From Epiperipatus broadwayi (taxonomy: Eukaryota > Onychophora > Udeonychophora > Euonychophora > Peripatidae), in the NCBI GenBank assembly GCA_028023455.1, contig JAQFVV010000157.1, positions 1,178,001 through 1,242,000 of the forward strand: a DNA stretch of 64,000 nucleotides, given 5' to 3'. Made by a program: the position numbers and the translations under genes. Below, in pieces: positions 21,310-33,227 of this stretch; the first letter of the stretch is position 1; each line of letters begins with the position of its first letter. Under the pieces are notes generated by a model that was given only the letters and a program-made list of their open reading frames with translations, was not told the DNA's origin and searched no databases.

Positions 21310-22795
21310 GTTATGTGATAAGTACTAACATATCTAATTATTCCAACTATTGTTTTGTTTCTTCCTTGCAATTATAAAGTCCATTCATTAGGATGGTTAA
21401 TTATGTTTATAATAAAAGCTAAATATATCAAACAAACATCACTATGTTCAGTATACACTTCGTCTTCTGACTTTAAAAAATCTTTTACCTCTTACAATAG
21501 ATTTCTGAATCTTTGTAAAAATATTCCTTGACTTAATTGACAAACATCTGCATGATATAGCAATTCACCATACTCAGATTCCTTTTCTTCTAGTTGAGTC
21601 CAAAATATTATTTTCTCATGATTTTTGCCTCAAATATTTTTCATGCAGATTTCCATAATGTGGTGCATATTTAAAATTTTACAACAGAGGACCTGATAGT
21701 GAATAACAATGATAGAAAAGGAAATCTGGAAAAATTATCTCTTATAGACATACCCAAAAATTTATCGATTGCTCCAGTAATTGACAGAATGCCATTAGTT
21801 GTTACTGATACAATTGGATTTTTTTTTCTTTACATATTTGTTTGTTTTTTCTTAAGATAATGTGATTAATAATTCTTTTTTACATTCTTATTTTTAAAAA
21901 CTATTCATACAAAATACAGAACTGGAAAATATCAAGTGTTTTGGAAGATTCATCAAAACCAAATGCAGTCAGTCATATCTTCGGTTAGTTGTTCAATCAG
22001 TTCAGAATTTATAAATTTCTATACAACATCTAACAGTTCTGCACAAATGTTATACATCTTTAATTGTGGAAATAATTTTATTTTGCTTTTGAATGAATCA
22101 AATAATGAATCATTGGCTTCTAGAAATTTTTTTTTTTTCATATTTCTCTGACTACAAAAGATTTTGTATTGTTTTGTTAACATATAATTCACATGGAGTG
22201 ATCAACTTTTACAGTTTTAAATTTAATAATGGGTTTAATAAAATAAGATTGTTGTTTGATTATGATTTAAATTCTTTTAGTTTTGTTTGAATAGTTCACT
22301 TTTTAATAGAAAATCTTTCTCAAAACTTGCATGCATTGTTTTAAAATGATTTTTAATATTTTTTTTTTTTTTTTTTTGGAAATGCTACACTTACTTGACA
22401 TTTACAATATAAACATTTTACATTCACTATTTTGAAGAAAAACTGTTATTTCCATAGTGTGTTAAAGTTGTATATCTTTTTTTATTATTTGTTTCAAACC
22501 TTATACCCTTCTTTGTAAATAAGATCTCTGCACCCTTGATAATAAAAACTCATAAATATTGACTTTGTGATTGACTGAACTGTATTTATTGCTACTCATT
22601 GAAATCTTTGCAGCTGATGAATTTGTAATCAATGTCTGCATTATCATGTATACTGAATGAAGCCATGTGACACAGTCATTAGGTAGCTTTCCCAACTATA
22701 CACAGTATCCTCAGTTGTGAAGAGCCATTTCACACTTAATGTAATATTGTTTACCATTATTTTCTCTTAATTCAGACTGTCCTCAGTGATGATGT
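21310..22795. other. AT-rich tract, nothing recognised
   Basis: Low-complexity AT-rich DNA with scattered poly-T. The open frames are T-rich and look random. Confidence 0.45.
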
Positions 22796-22798
22796 ATG

Positions 22799-22881
22799 TC
22801 ACAATGTTCCCTCTAAGCAGCATGGTGAGCAATTGCTTAGTGATTTTAAAAGCCTGCATACTGCTCAGTGTTTTTTTTACA
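22799..22881. other. Possible hAT terminal fragment
   Basis: CACAATGTTCCCTCTAAGCA resembles the CAGTGTTCCCTCTAA terminus of some hAT (Charlie-like) elements. A CTCAGTG lies about 75 bp on, but no convincing inverted partner exists. Low confidence. Confidence 0.25.
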
Positions 22882-23354
22882 ATCAACATTTCAGTATCTG
22901 AAGTATTTATCCATTTGTTTTTATATTTAAATGCATAAAGTTGAATCCATATGAATAATTTTGATCTTTACATGGAGTGAAAGTAGGGATGTTACTATGA
23001 TGATTTCATATTCTAGTTCACTTACGTGTGTAGCGCAATTGTCCTCAAAGCTGTGTATTATTACCAAATAGATAAATAAAAATGAATGAGCTTAGCACTT
23101 TCGAAGGGTCCAGCCTTCATAATCATAGCTTAATTGCTAATACGGTTAACGATATGCAAATTTATTCTAAATATGCTAGACATTCCATTTTCTCGTTAAA
23201 GCTAGCATGTGTCTTTCTTGTTTATGGTGTCTTTGTCTCTGGAGATAATGAAGGCTTCCTTGACTTTTTTTTGATGTCATGTGGAAGGATGATTGAGAGC
23301 TCTATTGTATGAGTATTTGTGTTGTGCCAATCGTGTGGACAAAGATGCTCTACT

Positions 23355-23660
23355 TTACCCATAGTATGAGCCTTTACAGTTATTGTTGGAGCAAGCAATA
23401 TTGCATACTGTATGGGGGGTCTGTAAAAGTGAAGTTTGATCTTTAGTGTTATTGATTAAGTTGTTACAGTTTGGGGGGGGGAGGTGGAAGCAAAGCTTAT
23501 ATCTGTTATTTAGGATAGAATGTAATTTACTATGTAACTTGGAGATGTATGGTAGCAGTAATCTAGTTTTATCTTGTTTGTTATGAGTGTTGAACTGTTT
23601 ATTCTGAAAGAGTACATTTCTTTTATCGATGGTGGACTGCCTTAACCCTAAATTCAACAA
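23355..23660 (-). pseudogene. Penelope-like RT thumb and start of GIY-YIG domain
   Basis: A 101-codon frame. LLLPYISKLHSKLHSILNN matches the conserved LPYIPGLSEKL-type segment after the Penelope RT. NNLINNTKDQTSLLQTPHTV corresponds to the linker, and VCNIACSNNNCKGSYYG to the cysteine-containing start of the GIY-YIG endonuclease. In the family the two domains cooperate in target-primed insertion. The RT palm is absent and the frame is lost after SYYG, so this is a 5'-truncated relic. Confidence 0.75.
23473..23481. repeat. Poly-G run
   Basis: Nine consecutive G bases, one of several G runs standing out in this AT-rich window (others at 7691, 10431 and 15242). Confidence 0.9.
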
Positions 23661-23679
23661 TGCTAAAGATCAAACTCTG

Positions 23680-24000
23680 CTTTTACAGACCCCCCTCCAT
23701 ACAGTATACAATATTGCTTGCTCCAACAATTGTAAAGGCTCATACTATGGGAAAAGCAAAACGTATTTGTCCACATGAATAGCACAACACAAATATTCAT
23801 ACAATAGAGCTCTCAATCACCCTTCCACCTATTCGGTTTTCTTTCAGCACCGGAACACAAGCCACCATGAGTGTATTCCAGATAACCACACAATCATGTG
23901 CAAGAGAGACATGACTTCAAAAGGAAAGTCAAGGAAGCCTTCTTCATCTCCAGAGACAAAGACGCCATAAACAGGAAAGATACATGCTATTCTTTATCAA
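23680..24000 (+). pseudogene. Penelope-like GIY-YIG domain and C-terminus (right arm)
   Basis: On the plus strand the frame reads NIACSNNCKGSYYGKSKTYL, then after a stop IAQHKYSYNRALNHPSTYSV and FFQHRNTSHHECIPDNHT. After a frameshift it continues KRKVKEAFFISRDKDAINRK and ends SLSRKWNV, stop. This is the order of Penelope GIY-YIG domains: cysteine pair, YYG (for YIG), EH-type histidine region, and a C-terminal KRKxKEA...NR tail. It is the mirror of the left arm, so one ancestral 3' end has been duplicated in inverted orientation. Confidence 0.75.
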
Positions 24001-24179
24001 GGAAATGGAATGTCTAGCATATTTTGCATATCATTAACTGTATTAGCAGTTAAGCTATGATTATGAAGGCTGGACCATTCGAAAGGGCTAAGCTCATTTG
24101 TTTTTATTTATCTATTTGGGAACAATACGCAGCTTTGAGGACAATCGTGCTACACGTGCAAGCGAACTAGAATATATAT

Positions 24180-24755
24180 ATATATTTCCCCAAAGTAGAA
24201 AATTTATTTGACTTAAGCGCATATGATGATTTCAGTTTAAAGGTGTTGTATATCGAGGAAACAATTAAAAAATAGATTCTAATAGTATTACATTTTGGCG
24301 TATATATAACAGTGTTGACCAAGCAATGACTTTTCTCTATTGGCCTTTGCCATGGAAGGATGTTTGACACAACTGGGACCGCAGCTTGAGTATGATGAGA
24401 CTTGTTTTTATTATTGTAATTTTAAAAAAAATCATTTAGCATATAAACATTTTATTTTACACCCTGTAAATATCAAAATTTTTAGCAAATCAATCTATTT
24501 TTGCATCAAGTCAATCTAAAAATAAGAATAATCAATTTAAATATGAACAGTCTCCTGATAAGTCGAAACTGAAATGCCATCATCATCAAAAATTATAATT
24601 AGTGTATTAAACTTGGGAATATTTTTAGTTATTGAAGCAATACAGATGACATCATTTGCAAAATTTGCTGTCAGTCAAATTCAAAAGGTGAATTTATTAC
24701 CAATAAAAAATAGGCCAAATAGAAAATAAACTTTTTAAAGTGACACTTATATTAA
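24180..24755. other. AT-rich spacer
   Basis: Sequence between the Penelope foldback and the hAT remnant. Nothing recognised apart from a minus-strand chance frame. Confidence 0.4.
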
Positions 24756-24765
24756 AAAATTTATA

Positions 24766-26899
24766 ATGATTCAGTTATTACCATCCATAATAAAATTAAT
24801 GGAGGATTTTTTTAAAATTTTAACTGAAAACCCAGAATATTGTAATCTCAGATTAGAAAATGCTGAATATAAGAAAATGGACAAAAATATGATGAAAATT
24901 TTAATAGACACTGTTATCCTAACAATTACCAGCAATTCATCAATGCTTTCTGTGCAATCTCTACATGATTATGTAGGAAAATATGTTAATTATTCTGAAT
25001 CATGGTGTAGCAAGAATTATTCCTTCAAATTTATAATATGTATAAATTTAATCATACATGAAGACATTACTGATGAAATTTGAACATCTTTATTTCATTG
25101 TTTGATAGTTAATAAAAGTACAAATATTTCAATACAAAAAAAAAGTATATTATATATAAAATACTGATCAAAATTTGAATCCAGCTATCAGACAAAATTT
25201 GTCAGCACTTTAAACTTATTGCATGTATAATCATTCTATTGTAATAGGATTAAAAAGTTTTATAAAAACATGTTTATGTTTATCTTTGTAGTGTTAGGAA
25301 AAACAAATGGTATAGTTGGTTGTCTGCAAGACTATATTTCAAAGTTCAACAGCAATGTGTGGCTCTCATGGAAAATCTCGGGAATAGGTGATACATGGAA
25401 ACAAGTTCCATTTATTAAGGATATTGCAACTCTTTTAATGACAATATATACAATATTTAGTAAATCATGTACAAGAATTGAGAAACTTAAAAGAATTGGC
25501 CAACATTTTAGAAATTGATGTTATATCATTCAGATCTATCAATGCTCTTGATAAGAAATTATGATATTTTAATAAGTTACTGCATAGAATGAAATGAAGA
25601 ATTTAGTGATCCAATAAATAAATATTACTTTTAAAACACAATATTGTGTAGAATGTCTAATTCACCAAATGTATTTGCATAATTATTAATATTAAACAAA
25701 ACTTAGCAAAGGATTAATTTGTTCTCATTAAATGCATACCAATTTGCAAAGGCAAAAATTAATAAACTAAGAGCGCATTATCTAGATATCTGTTGGAGTC
25801 TAGCTGTTCAAACAATTTTAAATTCCATTGATTATGTAGATACTTTGTCAATCCTTAAATTTATTCAATTGCTTCATAATTATTTAATTAGTAGATTTCC
25901 AGAGGAGATATAAATGATTAGAATGTCTTGGATCCTTTTGTAATGAAAAATGATTTAAACATAGAGCATGGAAAAGATAGTCTAAAATGTTTATTTGTAA
26001 AATATTAATCTACCAGATGTACCCAGCCTATGTAAAGGCCATTGTTTTTTTAATTGATTGATTTAAGAAATTATTTTTAAGATTTAATGTAAATTAAACA
26101 AAAAAAAATTAATATTATATAAATAAATGTGGGAAATGTACTCAGCCTGAAAGACCATCATGTTTTTAATAGTTTTTTAACTTGTTGTTTTAACAAAATT
26201 TTTTAAGACTTAATATAAATTAAACAAAAGATTTTAACATTATATAAATAAATGTGAGAAATTTATAATTGGAAAAAAAATATTTGGAACAATCGTCCTC
26301 TTTGGTACACTTTAGAAATGTACCCAGCAAGGTATTAATAAAGCTAAATTTAAATTTATGAATATACCTGTTATATTTATATGCAAATTTATAGCATTAC
26401 AGACAAGTATAAAAATTAGTTATTAATGGTGGAGTTACTTCCTTCACATAAAATACACTTTGTAATAAAAATTACAGATTATTAACTTCCTTTGCGTAAA
26501 ATGCTCTAATATAAATTATGGTTTTAGTTAGATATAGTTATTTATTTATAAAAACAAATTTAAAATTGTTGTTTGTTTGTTTTTTTTTCAATTTTTTAAT
26601 TGTGAATTTGACAGCGTTCACATAGATTTTATATATAATGATAATAAATAATAACCTTAGATACAATTTTAGAACAATATAGTAATTTGAAATTTTTAGT
26701 AAATGAAAAATATAAAATTGAAGTAATTGAATCATTTGATGATTTAGTTACATATGTTTTAAAAGACCAAAAATGTAAAGAATATTTGGTACTTTTCAAT
26801 ATTTGTGCAACTTTTCAAATGTACAGCACCAATTGTGAATGTGGTTTTAGTTTAATGAAAGCAGCCAATCAGATCATAAATACAAGACAGATAATTTAA
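24766..26899 (+). pseudogene. hAT transposase remnant (second family)
   Basis: Separated plus-strand frames look like parts of one hAT transposase. 24,766-25,083 is a helical region. 25,270-25,518 holds FIKDIATLLMTIYTIFSKSC, then TRIEKLKRIGQHF, like the region before the catalytic tryptophan segment of KIAA1586/ZNF862-type proteins. 25,719-25,913 is a middle helical part. 26,687-26,899 has YLVLFNICATFQMYSTNCEC followed by GFSLMKAANQIINTRQ, the hAT dimerisation motif (normally CERGFSLM). Stops and an insertion of short tandem repeats at 26,016-26,263 break it. The dimerisation block is the strongest evidence; the upstream parts are weaker. Confidence 0.6.
26016..26340. repeat. ~121-bp tandem duplication
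   Basis: A unit beginning ATGTACCCAGCCTATG (26,016) repeats at 26,137 (ATGTACTCAGCCTG), both continuing through an AAATTAAACAAAA block and ATTATATAAATAAATGTG. A third start (ATGTACCCAGCAAGG) lies near 26,320. It sits inside the decayed hAT gene. Confidence 0.65.
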
Positions 26900-27219
26900 C
26901 AAGAATAATAATGAGCGCAAGAGGTTTGCAGTCTTTCAACTTAATTTCAATACTGTTTGCGCTTTATAAAATAAATATTATTTACATACGTTACTGCATG
27001 TTATAACATCTAAAAACTACTGTGTAATAAATCTTAGGATTTCACGCTGTATGTTTGTAATTTAAACTCAGTGAGTTAAGTGTGAAGATATTTAATATTC
27101 ACACTTTCAGATCTAGTACTTTAGACTAGCTTGGGTATATAGAAAGACAAGTAAAGAATATTGTGGACCGCCCTATTCTTGTTAATTTCTCGTCTTGTAT
27201 TTACGATCTGATTGGCTGT
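26863..27219. repeat. Inverted repeat pair overlapping the hAT end
   Basis: GCCAATCAGATCATAAATAC and 26 more bases (26,863-26,909) are repeated in inverted orientation at 27,174-27,219 with few differences. A direct repeat (TAATGAGCGC, then AGAGGTTTGCAGTC) lies at 26,908-26,947 and 27,227-27,265. The pattern suggests a MITE-like insertion or local rearrangement at the transposase 3' end. Confidence 0.65.
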
Positions 27220-27269
27220 TGGATAGTAATGAGCGCGAGAGGTTTGCAGTCTCTCAACTTAATTTTAAT

Positions 27270-28385
27270 GAAAGCAGTAAAATCAAAATCCCATGATAAA
27301 CTAGATTACAAATGTTTGGATAATTAAATAAAAAGTTAGCATTATATCTTGTTAGAAAAGCAGATAAACCTAGACAAAGTTTATTAAATTTGGATAAATC
27401 ATGAAGAACAACATGAAAAAATAGAGGTCTAATTATTTTATTATTGAGTTTTGTTATTATTTTTAAGTTATGTTCTATAATATTTCATTATATATTAACT
27501 ATTTTATATGTGAACATGCAAACAAATCCTAAATTTTGACATTTTTTTGCTGCATATTGGTTAGTTTCGCTCAGAGGCAGTGAATTCTTAGAGGAAATAT
27601 TAATCTTGCCCATCCTAGTTCTACAATGTGTAAAATTGTACAAGCTTAAAATTAAAGATATACATTTATTGTTTTGACTTCATTGTGTTAACTTTAACAA
27701 TAACTCTGCCATTTATTATCAATGTGAACTTTATGTTAACAAGCACTAATTTTTGTCATTATATTATTTCATATTGTAATGTATATGCTAAATGCCATTT
27801 TTTATTAAAAGTATACTGTGATGATCCTTTTTCAGATTTTATGAACTTTGAGGTTTCTCATTTTAAATTAATAAGATGAGTCTATATTGAAAATTAGGAT
27901 TTTTTTACTTTCTATTTTAAAGTCATTAAAATTCTATCAAAATATTATATTAATAAAAATCTTTAATATTAATGTAAATGAATTTTCAAGAATAAAATTT
28001 AGAAAATTAATGAACAATAATTAAAATTGTTGGTTTGTTTTTTAATTTCCACTATTTATTTTATTCTTTTTTTATGTGCAATTATCTATTTTAATGTTTA
28101 TGAATGTATGATTGTAATTTTTAAAATTAATATGTATATTTTTGTTAGGCTTCATGTATGATCTTTATCATAAAAGGATTATTTGTTTAATAAATAGATA
28201 AATAACTGTTGTTATTATTAAATATATTTTCTTGCAGATAGCCATATTGATAGTGCTGATGTAAAAAGTATTTCTCTGCCTTCTATTATTTTATACCTGT
28301 CTTATTTTTTGTACTTAAGTCCAATTATATTATTTATTTTTTAGTGTTAATTATATTTATACTTATTTTTTAAAAAGATAAATGA
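27270..28385. other. AT-rich tract, nothing recognised
   Basis: Low-complexity sequence. A TTTCTTGCAG acceptor-like site near 28,225 precedes a short frame with no recognisable content. Confidence 0.4.
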
Positions 28386-28394
28386 TCACCAACA

Positions 28395-28560
28395 TCAACA
28401 TGTGTGTGATCAGGTGGGTCAGCAATATGAGATGGCACTGAGAGTGGTGGGTCGTGTGAAAGTCTGAGTTCGAACACTGCATATATTACATATATAAATG
28501 CAGGTTTAAGCCTGTACAATGTATTAACTTCTTTTTTAAATAAATAAATAAAAATAAGCT
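28395..28560 (+). mobile_element. tRNA-like SINE, family 2 (full copy)
   Basis: GTGATCAGGTGGGTCAGCAA (A-box-like) is followed by GAGAGTGGTGGGTCGTGTGA and a GAGTTCGAACACTGC B box. Then come a TATTACATATATAAATGCAG hairpin segment and an A-rich AAATAAATAAATAAA tail. The same body occurs, mostly inverted, at 31,283-32,062, and its 3' hairpin segment at 52,683. It differs from the SINE at 18,158 and 50,244. Confidence 0.6.
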
Positions 28561-28740
28561 ACAAGAAGAAAAAAAACTTATTAAAGCTTATTTGATATTA
28601 AGCTAATTGTCTTAAATACCAATATTTTATGATGTTAACATTTTTAAAAAATAATCAAAACTGTTGGACGAAAATCTACTAACCATTTGTTTGATTTATA
28701 TCATATTATAAGTATTGTGACAGTCAGATGATGTATGTTG

Positions 28741-28960
28741 GTTTAACCCAGTTCGAATACTAGGCGAAAGTACCTCGAGGCCATCCATACGCGAGATATT
28801 AAATCAAGAATACTATGACCTCTGCCCTATTTGCCTATTCTCGAGGCTAATTACGAACAAACAACATTATCTGAGACACCCATAAATTATTTTCTCACCG
28901 GCCACAAAGCTTAGCAACAGAGATAGAGACATGGATGGGAACACCTACGGAGCTAAATAG
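28741..28960. repeat. Dispersed repeat, copy 1 (paired with 46,660)
   Basis: About 200 bp here align by eye with 46,660-46,860. Both share TTCRAAT, GCRAAAGTAYCTCGA, CCTATTTGCCTATTCT, GAACAA and a TTATTTT-CCGG-C-AAGC block in the same order. It is GC-richer than its flanks. It may be the internal edge of an LTR-type element read on the minus strand. Identity uncertain. Confidence 0.55.
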
Positions 28961-29175
28961 TTAAATGTGCAATAAAAGTACTAAGAAACATGTGTTTTGC
29001 ATGCCTGGATCATTGGAAAAGTAAAATAAAGCATTATAATAAAATTAGGAAACTCAAGCTTTTGATAGTTAAATAATAGATATTTAATTAATGGCTTTAA
29101 AATATTAATAATGACTTAATGGCCTCCGCTATTCCCCTAAATTAATGAAAAACTAATTAGACACTAAAAACAGAT

Positions 29176-29220
29176 TAAACGATATAATATTTTTGCGTAA
29201 ACGATATAATATTTTTGCGG
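29176..29220. repeat. 23-bp tandem repeat
   Basis: AAACGATATAATATTTTTGC occurs twice in succession. Local duplication only. Confidence 0.8.
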
Positions 29221-29739
29221 TCTAAGTCTTTTCTTCCCAATTTTAATAAAATTGGCAACTTGAATCTCCTCGATAAAGTACAATAGTAAAAATCTTTCGC
29301 AAAGCATTTTCTAATTGCTTTGCGCTAAAAACAGACAGTTTAAAATTATTTAAAACGTATATAGCTAAATCATATATACGTAATAAGCTACTGGCAGACA
29401 AAAGAGGCGTTATTGAGATCAAATTGGCAAACAAAGGGTACTTACTCGTATGGAATTTTACAAATATAATGAAAATTGGAAAGAGATTTAAATGAAAAAC
29501 TAACCTTTAAACTTAACTGCAATGGAATATGAAAGATTTATAAACGTTAGTAATGAAGAATAGCGAAGGGAAAAGGGTTAAATATATAGATAGATGATCA
29601 CACTATATATCTAAGACTAGTCTAATAAAAAAATGATTACATTACAAATATAATTTAAATACAACAATTTATAATATAATTCAATTAAGAAAGGTATGAA
29701 CAAAAGGGTAGAAAGTAAATAGTTCACTGGAGGAGAGAT

Positions 29740-30245
29740 ATGATTACTGTCCTGGTTCCTTGGTCATGTTTCCTACGGCGTTCGTGGCTTTATCCGACCA
29801 TTGGTAGGTATTTGCCCGGACAAGGAAAGTGGAAATAAATAGCATGCTTTTATGAAAAGTCCTACAGACATGGCACAGAGTTCAGATGACTATTGAGTGG
29901 ATACTAAGGCATTTTGATGGTATTTAGGAACCTCGGCGATAGGCAAAGCTATTTATTTGTGTAGCCAAGCATGGTAGAATCCATCAAATTCATATGACTT
30001 TTAGCTTGAGCATGTTCAAACTTTTCCATGATTTTGAAGATGACAGTTGTCTAACTTTTTGGAATAAAATCTCCACAAGCAAAATCTGAAAGAGTTCTCC
30101 TAAGAGAAATCTGAATGCCAGCAAGAAAACTCTGAATAACCAAGTCTTTTGTTCTCACTTTTATTTATACCCTCTTTTTGTAAGCTACCTTCTATTGTTT
30201 GTATGATCTTAGATCTTGATAAGCCCACCCACACTCCTTCATTTC
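29740..30245 (-). mobile_element. Putative LTR-like unit with minus-strand TATA box
   Basis: A GC-richer block (starting near GTCCTGGTTCCTTGGTCATG, 29,747) leads on the minus strand from a TATA box (GTATAAATAA, complement of 30,161-30,170). Three other blocks of similar composition and architecture lie at 48,640-49,100, 49,790-50,110 and 51,300-51,670. A short inverted pair (GTAACATTTTCTAAAAA near 30,249 against TTTTAGAAAATGTT near 30,390) lies just beyond. LTR nature is inferred from architecture, not from matching ends. Confidence 0.3.
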
Positions 30246-30419
30246 AAGGTAACATTTTCTAAAAATAACTTTTACTTTTTTCTTCTAAATTTCTTTCTTT
30301 AAAGTTTGAATTTTATTAATTAAAAAAGAAAGAGAAGGCCATCTTTAATTTGCCTTGAATGGGCTAATTAATTAAAAATATACATTCTTTTAGAAAATGT
30401 TGGTGGGCCTATCTCAAAA

Positions 30420-31280
30420 TCAAATCATACTAAATATTTTAACAAGATTTAAAAAGAAAAGTACATTCTTATTTCTTTAATAAATAAGCATTTTATTTCA
30501 GCAGTATATATATGTTTAACTAATAGGTTTTACAAGTTTATTAACAGAAATCTAATCTTAGAATGGAATTTATTTAAAACAAAATATTTAAATGCAAAAC
30601 CCTGCTGATATTGGACTATAAACTTAATTCAGGCCTACAATACTAATTAGGTTTATAGGAGGCTGTGAAGCATGGATCGGACTTCAGATCCATTGCTTCA
30701 GTATCAAGTAATTCTTTCATTCTTTTTTTTCTTTTTCTACCTTTTTTTTAAAAAAGTCAGCAAGAATTAATCATTTTTTCCTCTAATCTTCCTCTTATCC
30801 ATCATTTTTTATTATTAGAATATATTTTTAATTTGTTTTTAAAATATCTTCAATATTTATAATGTGAAGTTCGATCTATGTAACACTTGAGAATTTTATC
30901 AAGTAGCAGAAGATACCAAACAAATTTATAATTTTTCCAAAGTAGCTGATCTTTATCCAATTTAAATACCTATCAAATTTAATTAGAAAGTAGATATGTA
31001 ATTATTATTAGTTAATAGATAAAGATTCCAAAGTAATTTGATTTGGATAAGCAAAAATAAATTGTATGGAAAAGTTTTGAAATATTTTATTTAAAAATAT
31101 AACATGTTGTTTTTGTACAATTATATATATATAATCAAATAAAATAAATATAATGAACAAAAAAACTCTAGAATAAACTCTACAATAATCAAAATGTCAA
31201 TACATAAAAATAAATAATAGCTATTGTCAGCTTAAGGCATGTCTGCCATCCTAAATAACATTTACAATTAAAGTTTTTAA
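30420..31280. other. AT-rich tract
   Basis: No feature supported. It has short AT microsatellites and poly-T. Confidence 0.4.
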
Positions 31281-31282
31281 CT

Positions 31283-32062
31283 GAAACACACTGGCTTATT
31301 ACATACCTGTGTTTATATATGTAATATATAGGGTATATGAGCACAGACTTTCACACGACCCACCACTCTCCACACTATCTCATAACACTGATACACTTGA
31401 CCACATACATGTTGAAAAGATAAACAATCACCAATATACATATTTCATGCTAAACCAGCAATCATCAGTTGGTCCAGATTACCATCTCTACACATATATG
31501 CTATAAGTGCTCAAATATATATTAAGATAGCCAAACCTTATACTTTAATGGACAGGCTTCAATCTATTCCACACTCCAACCGTCCATCCAATTGAAAATC
31601 TGATGATGGAACGCTCAAAGGCCACTCTTAGGCTGAGATTCTTGTCACAGCCATGTTGACCTCAGGTCAATCTGACTCCTCATATATAGGACATAATCCA
31701 TTTAATACATATACAAGGGATGGACAGACATCTCTATTATGAAATAACTGAAACACACAGGCTTATTACATACCTGTGTTTATATATGTAATATATAGGA
31801 TATATGAGCACAGACTTTCACGCGACCCACCACTCTCCACACTATCTCATAACACTGATACACTTGACCACATACATATTGAAAAAATAAACAATCACCA
31901 ATATTCGTATTTCATGCTAAACCAGCAAACATCAGTTGGTCCAGATTACCATCTCAACTGTTTATCTTTTCAACGTGTATGTGGTCAAGTGTATCAGTGT
32001 TATGAGATAGTGTGGAGAGTGGTGGGTCGTGTGAAAGTCTGTGCTCATATACCCTATAAATT
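31283..32062. repeat. SINE family 2 cluster: two direct copies and one inverted
   Basis: Segments 31,283-31,486 and 31,750-31,955 are close direct copies (CACTGGCTTATTACATACCT or ACACAGGCTTATTACATACC through CAGTTGGTCCAGATTACCAT). From 31,958 to 32,062 the head of the unit returns inverted, and it matches the first copy better than its immediate neighbour (both have the ACACGAC and GGGTATATGAGC variants). The head corresponds to the tRNA-like part of the SINE at 28,395. Two long frames here (31,309 and 31,776) simply follow the repeat and are not genes. Confidence 0.7.
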
Positions 32063-32069
32063 AAAGTTT

Positions 32070-32830
32070 TTAAAAATATTTTTCATTAAATTCACTTAAC
32101 ATTAACATTTCCAATAAATGGCCAACTTTCCATAATTTATGTATATTAAAATTCTTTGGCCATTTACATAGGAACGTTAAGGTTGTGTGGCTTTAATGAC
32201 ATTTTTTTTTAAAAATTTAACTGTAGCTATTATTTATTTTTATATATTGGCATTATGATTATTGTAGAGTTTATTTCAGAATTTTTTGCTTAAATTCATG
32301 TATATATGTGTGGATGTGTGAGCGAAGAAGCAAAATTTTCACAGACAAAGGATGTAACATAATTCATTTTAATTTTCAGGATCATTCTTATCACCTAATA
32401 ATTGGAAAGTCTAATGAATAGCGCCTTTTCTTTAATTATTTATTTAACAGGTCTTTGTCCTCCAGTGGACTATGTAAAGGATATTTTGTTTTTGTAATGA
32501 AGTAAAGAGCAGAAAAGTATATTAATTAAAAATCCATCTTTAAAAAAAAAATTAATTCAATTATGAAAATTATTGATATTTATAATAAAATGTAATATGA
32601 TATAAACTTTTCAAAGAATTTAATTACTTTAAACAATTAACTGTGACAATCATTTGTTTAGTAAAAATAATGAAATTTAAGAAAGTTTTAATAAGATACA
32701 TTATTATATTTTTTTTATAAATTTACGTGTAGTTAGAACAAACTCTAACAATACAATTATTTTTGTTTATATATATTTATGCATGATTATTTTATGATTA
32801 TCTGAAAAAAAAAATTTTTTTTAATAAGTC
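32070..32830. other. AT-rich tract
   Basis: Nothing recognised between the SINE cluster and the LINE. Confidence 0.4.
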
Positions 32831-32899
32831 ATATGAACTGCTTGAACGAAACATTGATCTGCTTTATTTCTTCATTGTATTATTTGAGTTTGACCTCCA

Positions 32900-33141
32900 T
32901 CCTTCTAGGTTCTTCCCTTAATGCTCTCATGTTTATAACTTACATTGACCCACTTCTGAAGGTCATTGAAAATCAATTGCCTGGCATATTCGTCCCTCGA
33001 TTGGCCAGGCTGATTAAGGTAATAGCATATATGGACGATGTTCTTGTATTCCTCCCATCATCCAATTACTTGCCTCTACTTTACTCTGTCTTGGATTGGT
33101 ATACCAGTAACTATGGCCTATCGATTAATCCCTTGAAATAG
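32900..33141 (+). pseudogene. LINE reverse transcriptase blocks B-C (YMDD)
   Basis: GSSLNALMFITYIDPLLKVI is block B lacking its leading PQG residues, and LIKVIAYMDDVLVFLPSSNY is block C with YMDD. The segment between (NQLPGIFVPRLARL) closely parallels KQLPGVYVPCLKKE of the minus-strand LINE, so the two are the same family. Block A is missing: the frame before 32,900 does not match RT, so the truncation point is here. Confidence 0.75.
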
Positions 33142-33227
33142 GCTACATGAGGATTTGCTCCAGAATTAAGCTTCTAAATTTAAAGCAAACCCTCAGAAAT
33201 TTCTAGGATTCACAATTTCTAAAATCT

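Larger units (their letters stand above)
23009..24175. mobile_element. Penelope-like element 3' end as inverted duplication (copy b)
   Basis: Left arm (23,009 to about 23,460) and right arm (about 23,645 to 24,175) are inverted copies: the left ATTCTAGTTCACTTACGTG mirrors the right end, and the CTCCAGAGACAAAGAC block at 23,950 mirrors 23,230-23,250. The central ~185 bp hold only the end of the reverse transcriptase on the minus strand. Both arms encode the same GIY-YIG domain and C-terminus outwards. The left arm lacks about 100 bp present in the right. Near each arm's outer part is a CTTCGAAAG/ATTCGAAAG block that resembles a decayed hammerhead core. Such inverted terminal arrangements are known for Penelope-like elements. 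Confidence 0.75.

Noticed and set aside
28225-28345. Acceptor-like TTTCTTGCAG followed by a short frame containing SHIDSAD
   Set aside because: I considered a TCF25 exon (a YHVDSLLQLS-like segment), but the similarity stops after a few residues and no donor site fits.
31309-32099. Two related frames starting MFIYVIYR
   Set aside because: They follow a SINE-derived direct repeat and have no independent coding evidence.
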